A DNA stretch of 64,000 nt from Planctomycetota bacterium. GTDB lineage: Bacteria; Planctomycetota; B15-G4. Position 1 is the first letter of the stretch. Every line of letters starts with the position of its first letter. Below, piece by piece: positions 29,241-38,150 of the stretch. The DNA lies in assembly GCA_029245865.1 (NCBI GenBank), contig JAQWOM010000004.1, forward strand, positions 85,413-149,412. Direction: 5' to 3'. Made by a program: the position numbers and the translations under genes. The notes under the pieces are model-generated. The model searched no databases, was not told the origin of the DNA, and worked only from the letters and a program-made list of their open reading frames with translations.

Positions 29241-30297
29241 TGTCAGACCCTCCCGGGCGAGCAGCCCGCAAGTCAGCGAGCAAAGCGGGAAGCCGCTTAA
29301 GACTCGAGATCTGACGCTTCCACTGGTGGTGCGGAGCCGCCGGATACCCCAGCACATACTCGCCGGGCAGGGGGTCCTGCATCACAATGGCACAGCCCCC
29401 GACAATGGTTTTGTCGGAGACATGGACCTGACTACTGATCGCAGCCCGCCCAGCCATGAGGACATGTTTACCGACATGTGCTCCGCCTGCCAGTGACGCA
29501 TGCCCTGCGATGGCGGTGTGATCGCCAACCGAACAGTTGTGCGCGATGTGCACCTGGTCATCGATCTTCACACCGTCACCAATCACGGTGGATTCCAAGC
29601 GCGCACGATCGATGGTGGTGTTCGCGCCGATTTCGACGTCGTTCCCCACGAGCACGACACCTACCTGCGGGCTCTTGATATGTGCACCATCTTTTCCGAC
29701 TCGGAACCCGAATCCGTCTGCGCCAAGCACCGCGCCGGGATGAAGGATGCCACGATCGCCCATCACGCAGCGCTCGCCGAGGTACGAGCCCGGGTACAAC
29801 TTGCATCCAGCACCAACCGAAGCATTTGCTCCTACGTAGGAGCGCGCCCACAGTTTCGTTCCTGGTCCGACCCGTGCACCGCGCCCCACGAAAGACCAGG
29901 GGCCAACGGCAACGGACGGATCCAAATCCGCTCCGTCTTCGACAACTGCAGACGGATGAACGCCCTCGGCGGGGCCAACTTCGCGTGGACCAAAAGTCGC
30001 GACGATCGTGTCGACCGCCAACTCGGGATCCTCCACACAAATGAGCGAACGCCCCTCGCCGCGGACTTGCTCCTGCAGGGCGGCAGACTCTGCCGAAGAC
30101 TCGGTGCCTGGAACGATCAGGCATCGAGCACGGCTCGCACCCGCCTCCTTGAAATACTGCGGCCGGAAAACGGCTGCGAGATCTTGAGGGCCGGCAGAGG
30201 CCAGCGAACGCAGACTTTCGAGTTCGGCACCCTCCGGACCGATCACCTGGCCGCGCAGCAAGGCGGCAATCTCAGCGATGGTCTGATGAAGGTGCAT
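29230..30297 (-). CDS. lpxD: UDP-3-O-acyl-glucosamine N-acyltransferase LpxD
   Basis: A 355-residue acyltransferase adding the N-linked acyl chain in lipid A synthesis. The N-terminal uridine-binding domain ([31 protein letters not shown]) precedes a left-handed beta-helix ([40 protein letters not shown]). The catalytic His lies in [20 protein letters not shown]. Length is normal for the family. It lies 115 bp downstream of bamA and overlaps the LpxC-FabZ start. Confidence 0.96.
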   Translation of the reverse strand: MHLHQTIAEIAALLRGQVIGPEGAELESLRSLASAGPQDLAAVFRPQYFKEAGASRARCLIVPGTESSAESAALQEQVRGEGRSLICVEDPELAVDTIVATFGPREVGPAEGVHPSAVVEDGADLDPSVAVGPWSFVGRGARVGPGTKLWARSYVGANASVGAGCKLYPGSYLGERCVMGDRGILHPGAVLGADGFGFRVGKDGAHIKSPQVGVVLVGNDVEIGANTTIDRARLESTVIGDGVKIDDQVHIAHNCSVGDHTAIAGHASLAGGAHVGKHVLMAGRAAISSQVHVSDKTIVGGCAIVMQDPLPGEYVLGYPAAPHHQWKRQISSLKRLPALLADLRAARPGGSDSGS

Positions 30298-30412
30298 GAT
30301 CGCTCTGACCGGGGGATGACCAGGGGCCCACTATCCGAAAGTCGGCGGCGGTGGGAAAGCCCGGCGGCACTCGAATCGCTAGACGGGACTCGAACCGCTC
30401 CAGAACAGGGAC

Positions 30413-32923
30413 CTAGAACCGGCGGCTCAACTCGAAACTGAGGGGGCGTGTCTCGTCTTCACGCTTCTCAGCCAGCACCATGGCCCAATCCATACGGATG
30501 GTGATCCCGCCCAGGGCCGGCATCTTCAGCCGGACCCCAGCTCCTGCGCTCAGGCGAATGTCGTTCATCAGCTCATCCCAGTCGGTGTCTCCCAGGAGAT
30601 TCCCGGCATCGACGAAAAGCACGCCCTTGACCATGGTTTCGTCCCGATCGCGGAACGCGTTGTAGTCCGTGACCAGCGGAAAGAGTGCTTCCAGGCTCGC
30701 CACAGCAGCGAGCCGGCCACCAACGGCGCTGCCACTGTTGTCATCCAGAACCGGGCCAAGCTGCGTGCTCCTCATGCGCTGGTGAGGCCCGACGCCCTGA
30801 AAAGCGAATCCCCGCACGGCAAACGGCCCGGAACCGCCGCCTACAAAAAAGTTTTCAAAGAAAGGCAGTTCTTCGGAGTCTCCGGTTCCTTCTACGACAC
30901 CCAAGGAGAATCGGGGATGGAACACGTTCATGTTTCCATCTTCATCCTCTCCCATGGGAAAGAAAGCCTCGGCGCTCAGCTGACCGCGCACCGCATCAAT
31001 GTCACCACCGAAAGGCCCGCCAACATTCTCAATACGCAGCTGAGACGTCACACCTTCTGTGGGGTCAAAGAGAGAATCTAGCGCCGTAAAAGACAGGGCT
31101 GCTTCCATCACGTGGCGCGAATGTCGACCTTCAGCTTTCGCGAATTCAGTTCCCTGCCCCGTCACGAAATCTTTCGCTTCATCATCAATGTCAGTGATGT
31201 TGACGTTCTCCAGCCGAGGCCCTAGCGACAGGCTGACTTCGCGGCTGAACTGATGATCGAAGAAAACTCCGGTACCAACACTTGCCTGTGTGTAGTCGGA
31301 GTAAATGCGTCGGCGGTCGTAAACCTCAACCGTGAGCCCCCAGGGGTCCTCAGCACTTTCATCGAGCCAAGGGTCGTTGAAGACAATGTCGAGTTGCGTT
31401 GTCTCCGTCCCTGGAATCACCTCAAGCAAGAGACTCTGGCCGCCACCATGGAAAGCCTCTCCTCGTTCGAAAAACTCCTGGAAGAAACGCTTCCAGGACG
31501 AAGCCGCGCGACTGATGTCGAAGTTGCGCTTGTCCACGGTCACACCTGCAAACACACCCGAATCGGAGCCTGCACCGAACACAAAAGTAAAAATACCGCT
31601 GCTGGCATCGTCCACATTCACAACCACATCGACCAGACCTGGGTCGTCCGTCGGCTCTGTCGTCACCCTCACCTTCGGCACGCCACTCAGATCGGTGAAG
31701 TAGCCAAGCGAAATCAACGCGTCCTCGCTGTAGCGAAGTTCGCGCGTGTCAATGATGTCGCCGGGATACACGGTCATGTAACGTCGGACGACCCCATCTC
31801 TGGTCCCCACGTTTCCGTGCACAATGACATCCCGCACTCTTTTCTGCCGACCCTCGTCCACGCGCCACTCAAGATCGAGCAACGGTTCCTCGAGGTCAAA
31901 AGTCTCAACTGGGCGAATACTGACGTCGATAAAACCGTCGTGCCCGTACAAGTCGCGCATCGATCGCAACACCCGGGAAACATCCGGGGCTCGGTAAGGA
32001 TCACCTACCGTCAAGGCGGCATTTTTCAGCAACTCCTGACCTGTCAAGTCGGTATTACCGGCGACCGTCACACTGCGCACGAAGTAACGCGAACCTTGGT
32101 CCACATTCAAAGACACCACAACCTTCGTGCGGTCGTCAGACCATTCGAGTGGGTCTAACGAGACCGAGGCGTCCAAGTAGCCCTCACGGCGAACGTAATC
32201 TTCCAGCACTAACGTGTCGCGATCGACTTCACTGCGCACGAAGTCTTTACCCACCAACCATGACCAGAACCCAGGCTGACTACTCAGCAGGTCGCGAGCA
32301 TCATTTTCATCCACAGCGGTGAGCCCGATCAATCGCAGGGAAGCAACCTCCACCTCGGGTCCCTCGAAGATACGAATCGTGGACCTGAACTCACCCTTGT
32401 CACTGGACGTGTCTTTGTGGTTCACCTGGATGAAGGGGTAGCCCTTCGAGAGATAAAACTCTCGGATCAGCAACAAAGCGCTGGCGACCTGCTCGGGAGT
32501 CGCCCGACCGCCGCTCGGCAGTAAACCCACGCCACGCAGCCGGGAATCGCTGAATTCCCCGTTGCCCTCAAACTCCACTTGGTCGTAGTGCTGCACTCTG
32601 ACCAACTTGAACGTGACGATCACACCATCTGGAACCTGTTCGACATTGACTTCTGGGTAGACCCCATAGGACTGGGTCATCCAGCGCATGTCGTCATCGA
32701 TGTGCTCGGCGGTGTACACCGACCCGGGTCGCGTCTTCATGTTTGCCATGAGCAACTCATGGGCGACAAGCACATTGCCGTCGAGTACGACGTCCACAAC
32801 AGGTTGCCCTTCGTACCCGCCCCCAAAAACGAGGACCGGGTCCTGAGCGTTCAGCCCAGAAATTGCCTGGAGCAGAATCAGCATGCAGCATGCCCTCGAG
32901 AAGACGCGACTGAGGCACAACAC
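30413..32923 (-). CDS. bamA: Outer-membrane assembly factor BamA (Omp85)
   Basis: An 836-residue Omp85 protein that inserts beta-barrels into the outer membrane. Starting at GTG 32923, the leader LCLSRVFSRACCMLILL to about GLNAQ is a signal peptide; the ATG at 32884 would remove its basic region. POTRA domains occupy about 35-430 (VRVQHYDQVEFEGN, FVRSVTVAGNTDLTGQELL, VRDVIVHGNVGTRDGVVRRY). The barrel follows with a surface-antigen pattern (VRGFAFQGVGPHQ, the VRGF/Y motif, and VKGVLFVDAGNLL) and ends in a terminal aromatic, SFELSRRF. GAGGAGG lies 12 bp before the GTG, overlapping the dnaB end. It heads the lpxD-lpxC/fabZ-lpxA run. Confidence 0.95.
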   Translation of the reverse strand: MLCLSRVFSRACCMLILLQAISGLNAQDPVLVFGGGYEGQPVVDVVLDGNVLVAHELLMANMKTRPGSVYTAEHIDDDMRWMTQSYGVYPEVNVEQVPDGVIVTFKLVRVQHYDQVEFEGNGEFSDSRLRGVGLLPSGGRATPEQVASALLLIREFYLSKGYPFIQVNHKDTSSDKGEFRSTIRIFEGPEVEVASLRLIGLTAVDENDARDLLSSQPGFWSWLVGKDFVRSEVDRDTLVLEDYVRREGYLDASVSLDPLEWSDDRTKVVVSLNVDQGSRYFVRSVTVAGNTDLTGQELLKNAALTVGDPYRAPDVSRVLRSMRDLYGHDGFIDVSIRPVETFDLEEPLLDLEWRVDEGRQKRVRDVIVHGNVGTRDGVVRRYMTVYPGDIIDTRELRYSEDALISLGYFTDLSGVPKVRVTTEPTDDPGLVDVVVNVDDASSGIFTFVFGAGSDSGVFAGVTVDKRNFDISRAASSWKRFFQEFFERGEAFHGGGQSLLLEVIPGTETTQLDIVFNDPWLDESAEDPWGLTVEVYDRRRIYSDYTQASVGTGVFFDHQFSREVSLSLGPRLENVNITDIDDEAKDFVTGQGTEFAKAEGRHSRHVMEAALSFTALDSLFDPTEGVTSQLRIENVGGPFGGDIDAVRGQLSAEAFFPMGEDEDGNMNVFHPRFSLGVVEGTGDSEELPFFENFFVGGGSGPFAVRGFAFQGVGPHQRMRSTQLGPVLDDNSGSAVGGRLAAVASLEALFPLVTDYNAFRDRDETMVKGVLFVDAGNLLGDTDWDELMNDIRLSAGAGVRLKMPALGGITIRMDWAMVLAEKREDETRPLSFELSRRF

Positions 32924-32940
32924 GTGGGCTGCTCGCCTCC

Positions 32941-34335
32941 TCAGAGCACTGGAGCAGAGCTACCGGCGGGCGACGACTCCGACGCATCCGGAAAGCGGTG
33001 GGCATTGTCGAACCGCATCATGTTGGCGTGGAAGTTCAACTCCACGACACCAGTTGGTCCATTCCTGTTCTTTGCAATGATGAGTTCGGCTGAACCCTTG
33101 GCAGCGATGTCTTCCGGCTCGTAGTACTCATGCCGGTAGAGCAACATGATGGCGTCGGCATCCTGCTCGATCGATCCTGACTCACGTAGATCACCCATCA
33201 TCGGTCGCTTGTTGGTACGCGCCTCGACGGCGCGATTCAGCTGACTGAGCGCGATGACGGGAATCTTGAGCTCACGAGCCAACTGCTTGAGTGAGCCCGA
33301 CAGGCGTGAAATTTCTATCTGACGACTTTCCACGGCACTTCCGAGCGTGAGCAACTGAAGATAGTCCACCGCAAGCAATTGGATGTTCATTCGCGACTTG
33401 AGGCGCCGAGCCTTGGCGCGCAGTCGAGTCATGGTGAGCCCTGGCGTGTCATCGACGTACAACGGCGCCTCGGCAAGGCGACCAGCTGCCAGTGGCACCT
33501 TGGCGTATTCATCGTTTGAGAGCTCGCCACGCATGAGCCGGTGTGCGTCCACACGCGCGTTGGAACACAGCATGTTCTCTGCGACCTGTTCCTTGGTGAC
33601 TTCCAACGTGAAAAGAGCGGCCGGGGTTTGATCTCGGATACAGATGTTGTCGAGCAAACTCGTGGCGAAACTCGACTTCCCCATCGAAGGGCGCCCCGCA
33701 ATGATGTAGAGCGCGCCAGGAGCGAGACCGTTAAGAAACTGATCGAGATCTGTGAAATGGGTGTCCAATCCACCGGTCACAGCGCGGCCATCTGACTCTT
33801 GCAGCGAGTCCACACGCAGCATGGCGTGCTTGACCAGATCCTGCATGCTTGCACCCGATTCCGTTCCACGACCCTGGGCAACCGAAAAGATGGCCCGCTC
33901 TGCCTTGTCGAGCAAATCGTCCACGTTTGTTGTCGAGGCCGAATAGGAATCCCGAAGGATCTCTTGCGCAGCCACTACCAAGCGCCGCTTCTCGGATGCA
34001 GAACGCACAAGCGCTGCGTAGTTGGACGCATGCGCGGAAGAGGGCACTGATTCCATGAGCCCGACCAGCGCGTCCACTCCACCGACAGCCTCGAGCTTGC
34101 CTGCAGCCTTCAAGGCATTGGTGGCGATGACCAGATCGACGGGTTCATTGCGGTCGAACAGATCGGCAAGAACCTTGAAGACCTCGGCATGCATGGGCAC
34201 GTAGAAATCGTCGGCGCCCAGCACGAGCAGAATGTCGCCGATAGTTGCCCGGTCAAGCAGCATCGCTCCCAAGACACACTGCTCTGCCTCAATGTTCTGA
34301 GGAGGAAGATGGTCCGGTATCGCGCCTTGATCCAC
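32941..34335 (-). CDS. dnaB: Replicative DNA helicase DnaB
   Basis: A 464-residue hexameric helicase unwinding DNA at the replication fork. The N-terminal domain has LPPQNIEAEQCVLGAMLLDR. The RecA-like domain has Walker A GRPSMGKSSFATSL, LAVDYLQLLT (Walker B), IALSQLNRAVEARTNKRPMM and DLRESGSIEQDADAIMLLYR. The GTG at 34335, with GGAGGAGA six bases upstream, is preferred over 34371. No intein. It is downstream of an SGNH-type gene that separates it from rplI, and 17 bp upstream of bamA. Confidence 0.96.
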   Translation of the reverse strand: MDQGAIPDHLPPQNIEAEQCVLGAMLLDRATIGDILLVLGADDFYVPMHAEVFKVLADLFDRNEPVDLVIATNALKAAGKLEAVGGVDALVGLMESVPSSAHASNYAALVRSASEKRRLVVAAQEILRDSYSASTTNVDDLLDKAERAIFSVAQGRGTESGASMQDLVKHAMLRVDSLQESDGRAVTGGLDTHFTDLDQFLNGLAPGALYIIAGRPSMGKSSFATSLLDNICIRDQTPAALFTLEVTKEQVAENMLCSNARVDAHRLMRGELSNDEYAKVPLAAGRLAEAPLYVDDTPGLTMTRLRAKARRLKSRMNIQLLAVDYLQLLTLGSAVESRQIEISRLSGSLKQLARELKIPVIALSQLNRAVEARTNKRPMMGDLRESGSIEQDADAIMLLYRHEYYEPEDIAAKGSAELIIAKNRNGPTGVVELNFHANMMRFDNAHRFPDASESSPAGSSAPVL

Positions 34336-34526
34336 GTGAGTCTCCTCCCCCCAACTGCCCCTTGGTTGCATCAGGGTGTCGAGTGGGCCATTCGACAGGC
34401 GCTCCCCAACCCGAGGTGCGCGAGCCGACCAGTCTATCAGTCCATGGCGAAGTCGCTCCAGCCCCTCACACTGCCGGATGGCTGGCCAGGAAGTTCGCTT
34501 TCAGCGAATGGCCCGACGGCCTCGAG

Positions 34527-36182
34527 TCACGGGGCCTCCCGCAACTCCAGCGAAAGCAGCACGTAACTTCCCATTCTCAACCGCCCCATATAGCGGGTGA
34601 CAACGTCTCGTTCCGCCACCAGCCGGATCTCGTGCTCGCAGGGATCCTCTCCGTGAGCAGGGAGAGCACTCACCCATTCACTCGGACCGCCCTCTTCCAG
34701 CAACAAGCTCCCCACCTCCTGACCATCGCTCTCCACCGCAAGGCGCAGGGGCAGCAGATCAGGGCGATCCTGGATCGATCGCAGCTCCAGGGCGAGTTCC
34801 GCGCCCTCTCCGGGACAGGCCAGCAACGCCAAAACCTGCCTGGCTGCCAGTTGTCCGGCCTGCAGACCTCCGTAAACCTGCCTCAGCCCCTCTCCGGTCT
34901 CCGAATCCACACGTGAAAGCAGCTGGGAGCGATCCTTGGAGCGACTCAGGGCACTACGAGAGGCCCAGTCCGCGGGCTCCAACAGTTGCGCCCTTGCGTC
35001 GGTATACTCAGCCGGTACGGCTGGCAAACGAGCGATGGCATCCGCGCCGCCCGGGACCAGTCCCTGCAGCAGCAGAGCTTCAGCACACCAAACCGCAACC
35101 ACATCCAGGGTCTTCGCATTCGGGTGGGGATTGGACGGCAGGGTGAAGCGCCGCTCGGGATCGGGCTTGAGGAGATTCAGGATCGGAATCGACGGCCCCC
35201 CATCGGCAGCCAAGCGGCTCCAGAGGTGCCACAGGTAAGGCAGCTCGCTGTACTGCAGGAGCATCATGTGCGTGCCGCGTTGTTCCAGCAGGTCCGCCAG
35301 AAGGCGGATGTCCGCTGCGTTTTCATCCAGGCGCCGGGTCGATTCTTCGGACAGATCCGCTTCGAGAACTCGGGGGCCCAGCTCATCCTCCGAACGTGTT
35401 TCCACTCCGCCCTGAGCCTGCAGCCTGTGGATCAGGTCGAGCACAACGTAATGCCGCTGATCTGAGCTCACCCTCAGAAACGGTTCGGACGTCGCAATAT
35501 CTGGATTTTCTCGGCGATGCCCTGCCTCAGTGACGCCGTATCCATTGGCCAGGTCGTTGTCGATCGGCATGTAGAGCACAATATCTGCGGGCAAGGCATC
35601 CCAGTGATCGAGCAGGAAGTGCACCGCATTGCGATGGTTCCAGCCGGGTATGGCGACCGTCTGACAAACCACCGGGGGGCTCCCGGCCGGACGCACGGCG
35701 TTGAGATGCACCTCAAGCCGATGGGCCAGCGCCTCGTCGTCCTCAACTCCCCACCCAAAGGCGACCGAATCTCCCAGCACGTGAATGCGTAAGGGCTCCT
35801 GCGGAGGCGTGGCCTCCGGTGCCCCCGGGGCTCCAACCGATTCCGAGGCCGCGGGGCGAGCCCGCATACCGAGCGCATCGCTTTGGACCTTGATGCCAAA
35901 GACGTCGACCTCGCTATTGGGCTTCAGGCAGAAACCCACCAGAGGATCCTCATGGACGTGCCAGGGACCTGGGCTCTGAGCAGCCGCCAACCAACGATCA
36001 CGTTCTGTGGGGGCCATCCACTCGCGAGCCGAACGCGGTCCGCGCCAGACCTCCACCAGCGACCTCCCGCCCAGCAAGGAGAGCGCTCCTTCGGCCAGCA
36101 GCCCAAAGACCACGAGCAAGACAACAGCCAGTAGAACGCGCGCGCCTGATGACAGGTGAGGCGCGGCCGACGGGCGGCCCAT
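34527..36182 (-). CDS. Membrane-anchored SGNH/GDSL-like protein
   Basis: A 551-residue protein. One transmembrane helix at about 16-38 (VLLAVVLLVVFGLLAEGAL) anchors a large extracytoplasmic part. An SGNH hydrolase-like core begins at IHVLGDSVAFGWGVEDDEAL (GDS block with the putative nucleophile Ser). AIPGWNHRNAV occupies the second block, DIVLYMPIDNDLANG resembles the GxND block, and PHPNAKTLDVVA may supply the DxxH-type catalytic region (variant). The C-terminal 150 residues form an unassigned beta-rich domain. ATG 36182 follows the rplI stop by 5 bp. Substrate unknown; SGNH proteins of this kind often act on acetylated surface polymers. It is an unusual insertion between rplI and dnaB. Confidence 0.7.
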   Translation of the reverse strand: MGRPSAAPHLSSGARVLLAVVLLVVFGLLAEGALSLLGGRSLVEVWRGPRSAREWMAPTERDRWLAAAQSPGPWHVHEDPLVGFCLKPNSEVDVFGIKVQSDALGMRARPAASESVGAPGAPEATPPQEPLRIHVLGDSVAFGWGVEDDEALAHRLEVHLNAVRPAGSPPVVCQTVAIPGWNHRNAVHFLLDHWDALPADIVLYMPIDNDLANGYGVTEAGHRRENPDIATSEPFLRVSSDQRHYVVLDLIHRLQAQGGVETRSEDELGPRVLEADLSEESTRRLDENAADIRLLADLLEQRGTHMMLLQYSELPYLWHLWSRLAADGGPSIPILNLLKPDPERRFTLPSNPHPNAKTLDVVAVWCAEALLLQGLVPGGADAIARLPAVPAEYTDARAQLLEPADWASRSALSRSKDRSQLLSRVDSETGEGLRQVYGGLQAGQLAARQVLALLACPGEGAELALELRSIQDRPDLLPLRLAVESDGQEVGSLLLEEGGPSEWVSALPAHGEDPCEHEIRLVAERDVVTRYMGRLRMGSYVLLSLELREAP

Positions 36183-36187
36183 GAGAC

Positions 36188-36772
36188 TCAAGCCTCAGCC
36201 GTTGTTGCCGGCTCTCCATCGGAGAGCGGCGCCTCGCCGTCACCCTCCTCACCCCGTGCAGACTCATCTTCAGCATCTCCGGCCGATTCACCTTCGGCTC
36301 CGAGAGATTCGATGCGAGTCCCTTCCATGTCGATCGGTACGACTTCGACAGTGATCGATTCTGTGATGTCACCGTAAAGGTGCAACGCCACCTCATGAAC
36401 ACCTGAGTCCTTGAGGTGCATGGGCAAGCGAATGGCACGCTGCGCGACATCCCAGCCAGCGGCCACGATGGCGCCGTGGATATCCTTCTCCGTCACGGAG
36501 CCGAAGAGGTGTCCCTCTTCGGTCGCCCGGGCCATGACCTCGACATGCAGGCCCCGCAGCTTGACGGCAAGTTCTTCCATCGAACTGATCATGGCCCGCT
36601 CTTCTTCCTCCGCCTTCACCTTCAGCTTGCCCAGCATGCGCAGGCTGTCTTCGGTGAGCACGACCGCTTTGCGCTCAGGAAGGAGATAGTTCCGGGCGAA
36701 CCCGTTCTTGACGTTGACCTGGTCTCCGGGCCGTCCGAGACCCTCGACCGATTCCAGCAGTATGAGCTTCAT
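36188..36772 (-). CDS. rplI: Ribosomal protein bL9 with acidic C-terminal tail
   Basis: Large-subunit protein L9, 194 residues. The N-terminal domain is MKLILLESVEGLGRPGDQ, then VKNGFARNYLLPERKAV, and the long central helix and C-terminal domain follow (HLFGSVTEKDIHGAI, LKDSGVHEVALHLYGDI). After about residue 148 there is a tail of roughly 45 residues dominated by Glu, Asp, Ala and Gly (GDAEDESARGEEGDGEAP), not found in ordinary L9. It is 35 bp downstream of the bS6-bS18 fusion, matching the common rpsF-rpsR-rplI order. Confidence 0.96.
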   Translation of the reverse strand: MKLILLESVEGLGRPGDQVNVKNGFARNYLLPERKAVVLTEDSLRMLGKLKVKAEEEERAMISSMEELAVKLRGLHVEVMARATEEGHLFGSVTEKDIHGAIVAAGWDVAQRAIRLPMHLKDSGVHEVALHLYGDITESITVEVVPIDMEGTRIESLGAEGESAGDAEDESARGEEGDGEAPLSDGEPATTAEA

Positions 36773-36807
36773 GACTCGAGCAACCTCTCTCTATTGGAGC
36801 CGGAGAT

Positions 36808-37395
36808 TCAGCGACCGACGAACGGAAGAAGGGCCATGTTCCGGGCCCGGAAAACAGCCGTGCGCAACCGACGCTGGCTCTTGGCTTCCAGATTGCTGCG
36901 AACCCGCGAGAACAGCTTGCCCTGAGCCGAAATCATGCGGCGCAGCACAAAGGGGTTCTTGTAGTCGAGCAGTTCCCAGATCTTGCGCGTCTCCTCGCCG
37001 TCCCGGCCGAGTTCTGCGCTGGTGTCCCCTTCGAAGCGACGGCCTGAACGCGAGGCCGGCTCGGAAAGCGGCTCGGGCATCTCATCGTCCTTCGGCAAGG
37101 CTGCAACAGCGATCGCCATCGAGCGCAAGCAACGATCGGAGAGCTTCACTTCCCGATTGAGCTCGTCGATGGTTCCCGACTCACCGGAGAAATAGCAGAT
37201 CACGTAGGTGCCGGTCTGGTTCCCGTGAATGGGATAAGCCAGCTTTCGGTTGGCCCACAACATCGAAGGACCTAGCGTGCCTCCGACCTTCTCGATGAGC
37301 TTCTGGACCACCACTTCGGGGGTGTCCGGCTCGGCTTCGTCCTCCCCACGCGGATCGCGGTTGTGGAGGATGAACATGCCTTCGTAGTACTTCAC
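36808..37395 (-). CDS. rpsF-rpsR: Ribosomal protein bS6-bS18 fusion
   Basis: A single 195-codon frame contains two ribosomal proteins. Residues 1-100 are bS6: MKYYEGMFILHNRD, ANRKLAYPIHGNQTGTYVI and CLRSMAIAV match the S6 start, RxLAYPI and IRSM positions. Residues 101-138 are a charged linker. Residues 139-195 are bS18: LLDYKNPFVLRRMISAQGKL aligns with the S18 IDYKDxxxLxxxISExGKI segment, and AKSQRRLRTAVFRARNMALL with its RNA-binding end, finishing PFVGR. The short basic, Cys-containing S18 N-terminus is replaced by the linker. S6 and S18 bind 16S rRNA as a heterodimer, so a covalent version makes structural sense. No separate rpsR lies between it and rplI. Confidence 0.93.
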   Translation of the reverse strand: MKYYEGMFILHNRDPRGEDEAEPDTPEVVVQKLIEKVGGTLGPSMLWANRKLAYPIHGNQTGTYVICYFSGESGTIDELNREVKLSDRCLRSMAIAVAALPKDDEMPEPLSEPASRSGRRFEGDTSAELGRDGEETRKIWELLDYKNPFVLRRMISAQGKLFSRVRSNLEAKSQRRLRTAVFRARNMALLPFVGR

Positions 37396-37453
37396 AATCT
37401 GACCTCTCGAATCTGATCCACTGGACGGGGAAACCGGGCCAGCGAGATACTGC

Positions 37454-37476
37454 GTCGGAGCGAGGGTGCCGCCGAC
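37454..37476 (-). promoter_or_regulatory. Small hairpin in the bS6-bS18 leader
   Basis: In the 170-bp gap upstream of the fusion gene a 5-bp stem (37454-37458 with 37472-37476) closes a 13-nt loop, about 60-80 nt before the start codon. In several bacteria S6:S18 represses its own mRNA through a leader hairpin with a CCG bulge; I could not recognise that exact shape here, so the assignment is tentative. Confidence 0.2.
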
Positions 37477-37565
37477 AAGCCTCTCTGGCCTGGGATGCAG
37501 AACGGAACACCGTAGCGAGTGCCCCTCGACCCGGCAAGAGGGACCCTGGCAAACCCCGCAGAGAT

Positions 37566-38132
37566 TCAGCTCACGGGGGCGTTTGCCCGGTTCACAAGAC
37601 GGTCCAGATCCCCGTCACCGAGCCAATCGATCACGTGGTGGGCCGCCCTGACTTGCATGTCCGCAGCCAGATCCTCCTCGGACCGCTTGAAGCGCTCCAG
37701 GACGTAATCCTCCGCGGGTTTGCGGCCGGGATCTCCGATACCCAGCCGCAAGCGGCCCACGGATTGCCCGTCGGGCACCATCTCCAGAACTGAAGCCAGG
37801 CCGTTTTGTCCGCCAGAAGAGCCCTGCCGTCGGCACCGCAGCTGCCCCAGAGACAGATGGAAATCATCGCACAGCACGAGCAGCTCCACCGGGCCCTCGA
37901 AATCCGCGAGCAGATCCCGTGCCGCCCGGCCTGAACGGTTCATGAACGTGGTGGGCTTGGCCAGCAAGAAGGGCCGACCCTCAACCTCACCACGAGTGAC
38001 AAGCGCACGCCCCCGCTGAAAAAAAGAACAGCCGAGACGCTCTGCCATGATGTCGAGCACAGCGAAGCCGACGTTGTGCCGGGTGTTCTCGTACTCGGCA
38101 CCTGGGTTGCCCAGGCCAAGGATCAACTGCAT
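37566..38132 (-). CDS. pth: Peptidyl-tRNA hydrolase
   Basis: A 188-residue hydrolase that frees tRNA from dropped-off peptidyl-tRNA. Diagnostic motifs are LGLGNPGAEYENTRHNVGF (with the Asn and His of the active site), AKPTTFMNRSG, LCDDFHLSLGQLR (catalytic Asp) and GSSGGQNGLASV. Length is normal. It lies 18 bp downstream of rplY, the usual partner, and 170 bp upstream of the bS6-bS18 gene. Confidence 0.96.
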   Translation of the reverse strand: MQLILGLGNPGAEYENTRHNVGFAVLDIMAERLGCSFFQRGRALVTRGEVEGRPFLLAKPTTFMNRSGRAARDLLADFEGPVELLVLCDDFHLSLGQLRCRRQGSSGGQNGLASVLEMVPDGQSVGRLRLGIGDPGRKPAEDYVLERFKRSEEDLAADMQVRAAHHVIDWLGDGDLDRLVNRANAPVS

Positions 38133-38150
38133 GCGATCAACGATCTGAGG

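Noticed and set aside
27984..29300. Long plus-strand open frame (438 codons) opposite lpxC-fabZ
   Set aside because: It is the antisense shadow of a strongly conserved gene, has no ribosome-binding site and no protein-like composition.
30298..30412. Possible small gene between bamA and lpxD (a skp/ompH-like gene is often there)
   Set aside because: The gap is only 115 bp and shows no frame of useful length.
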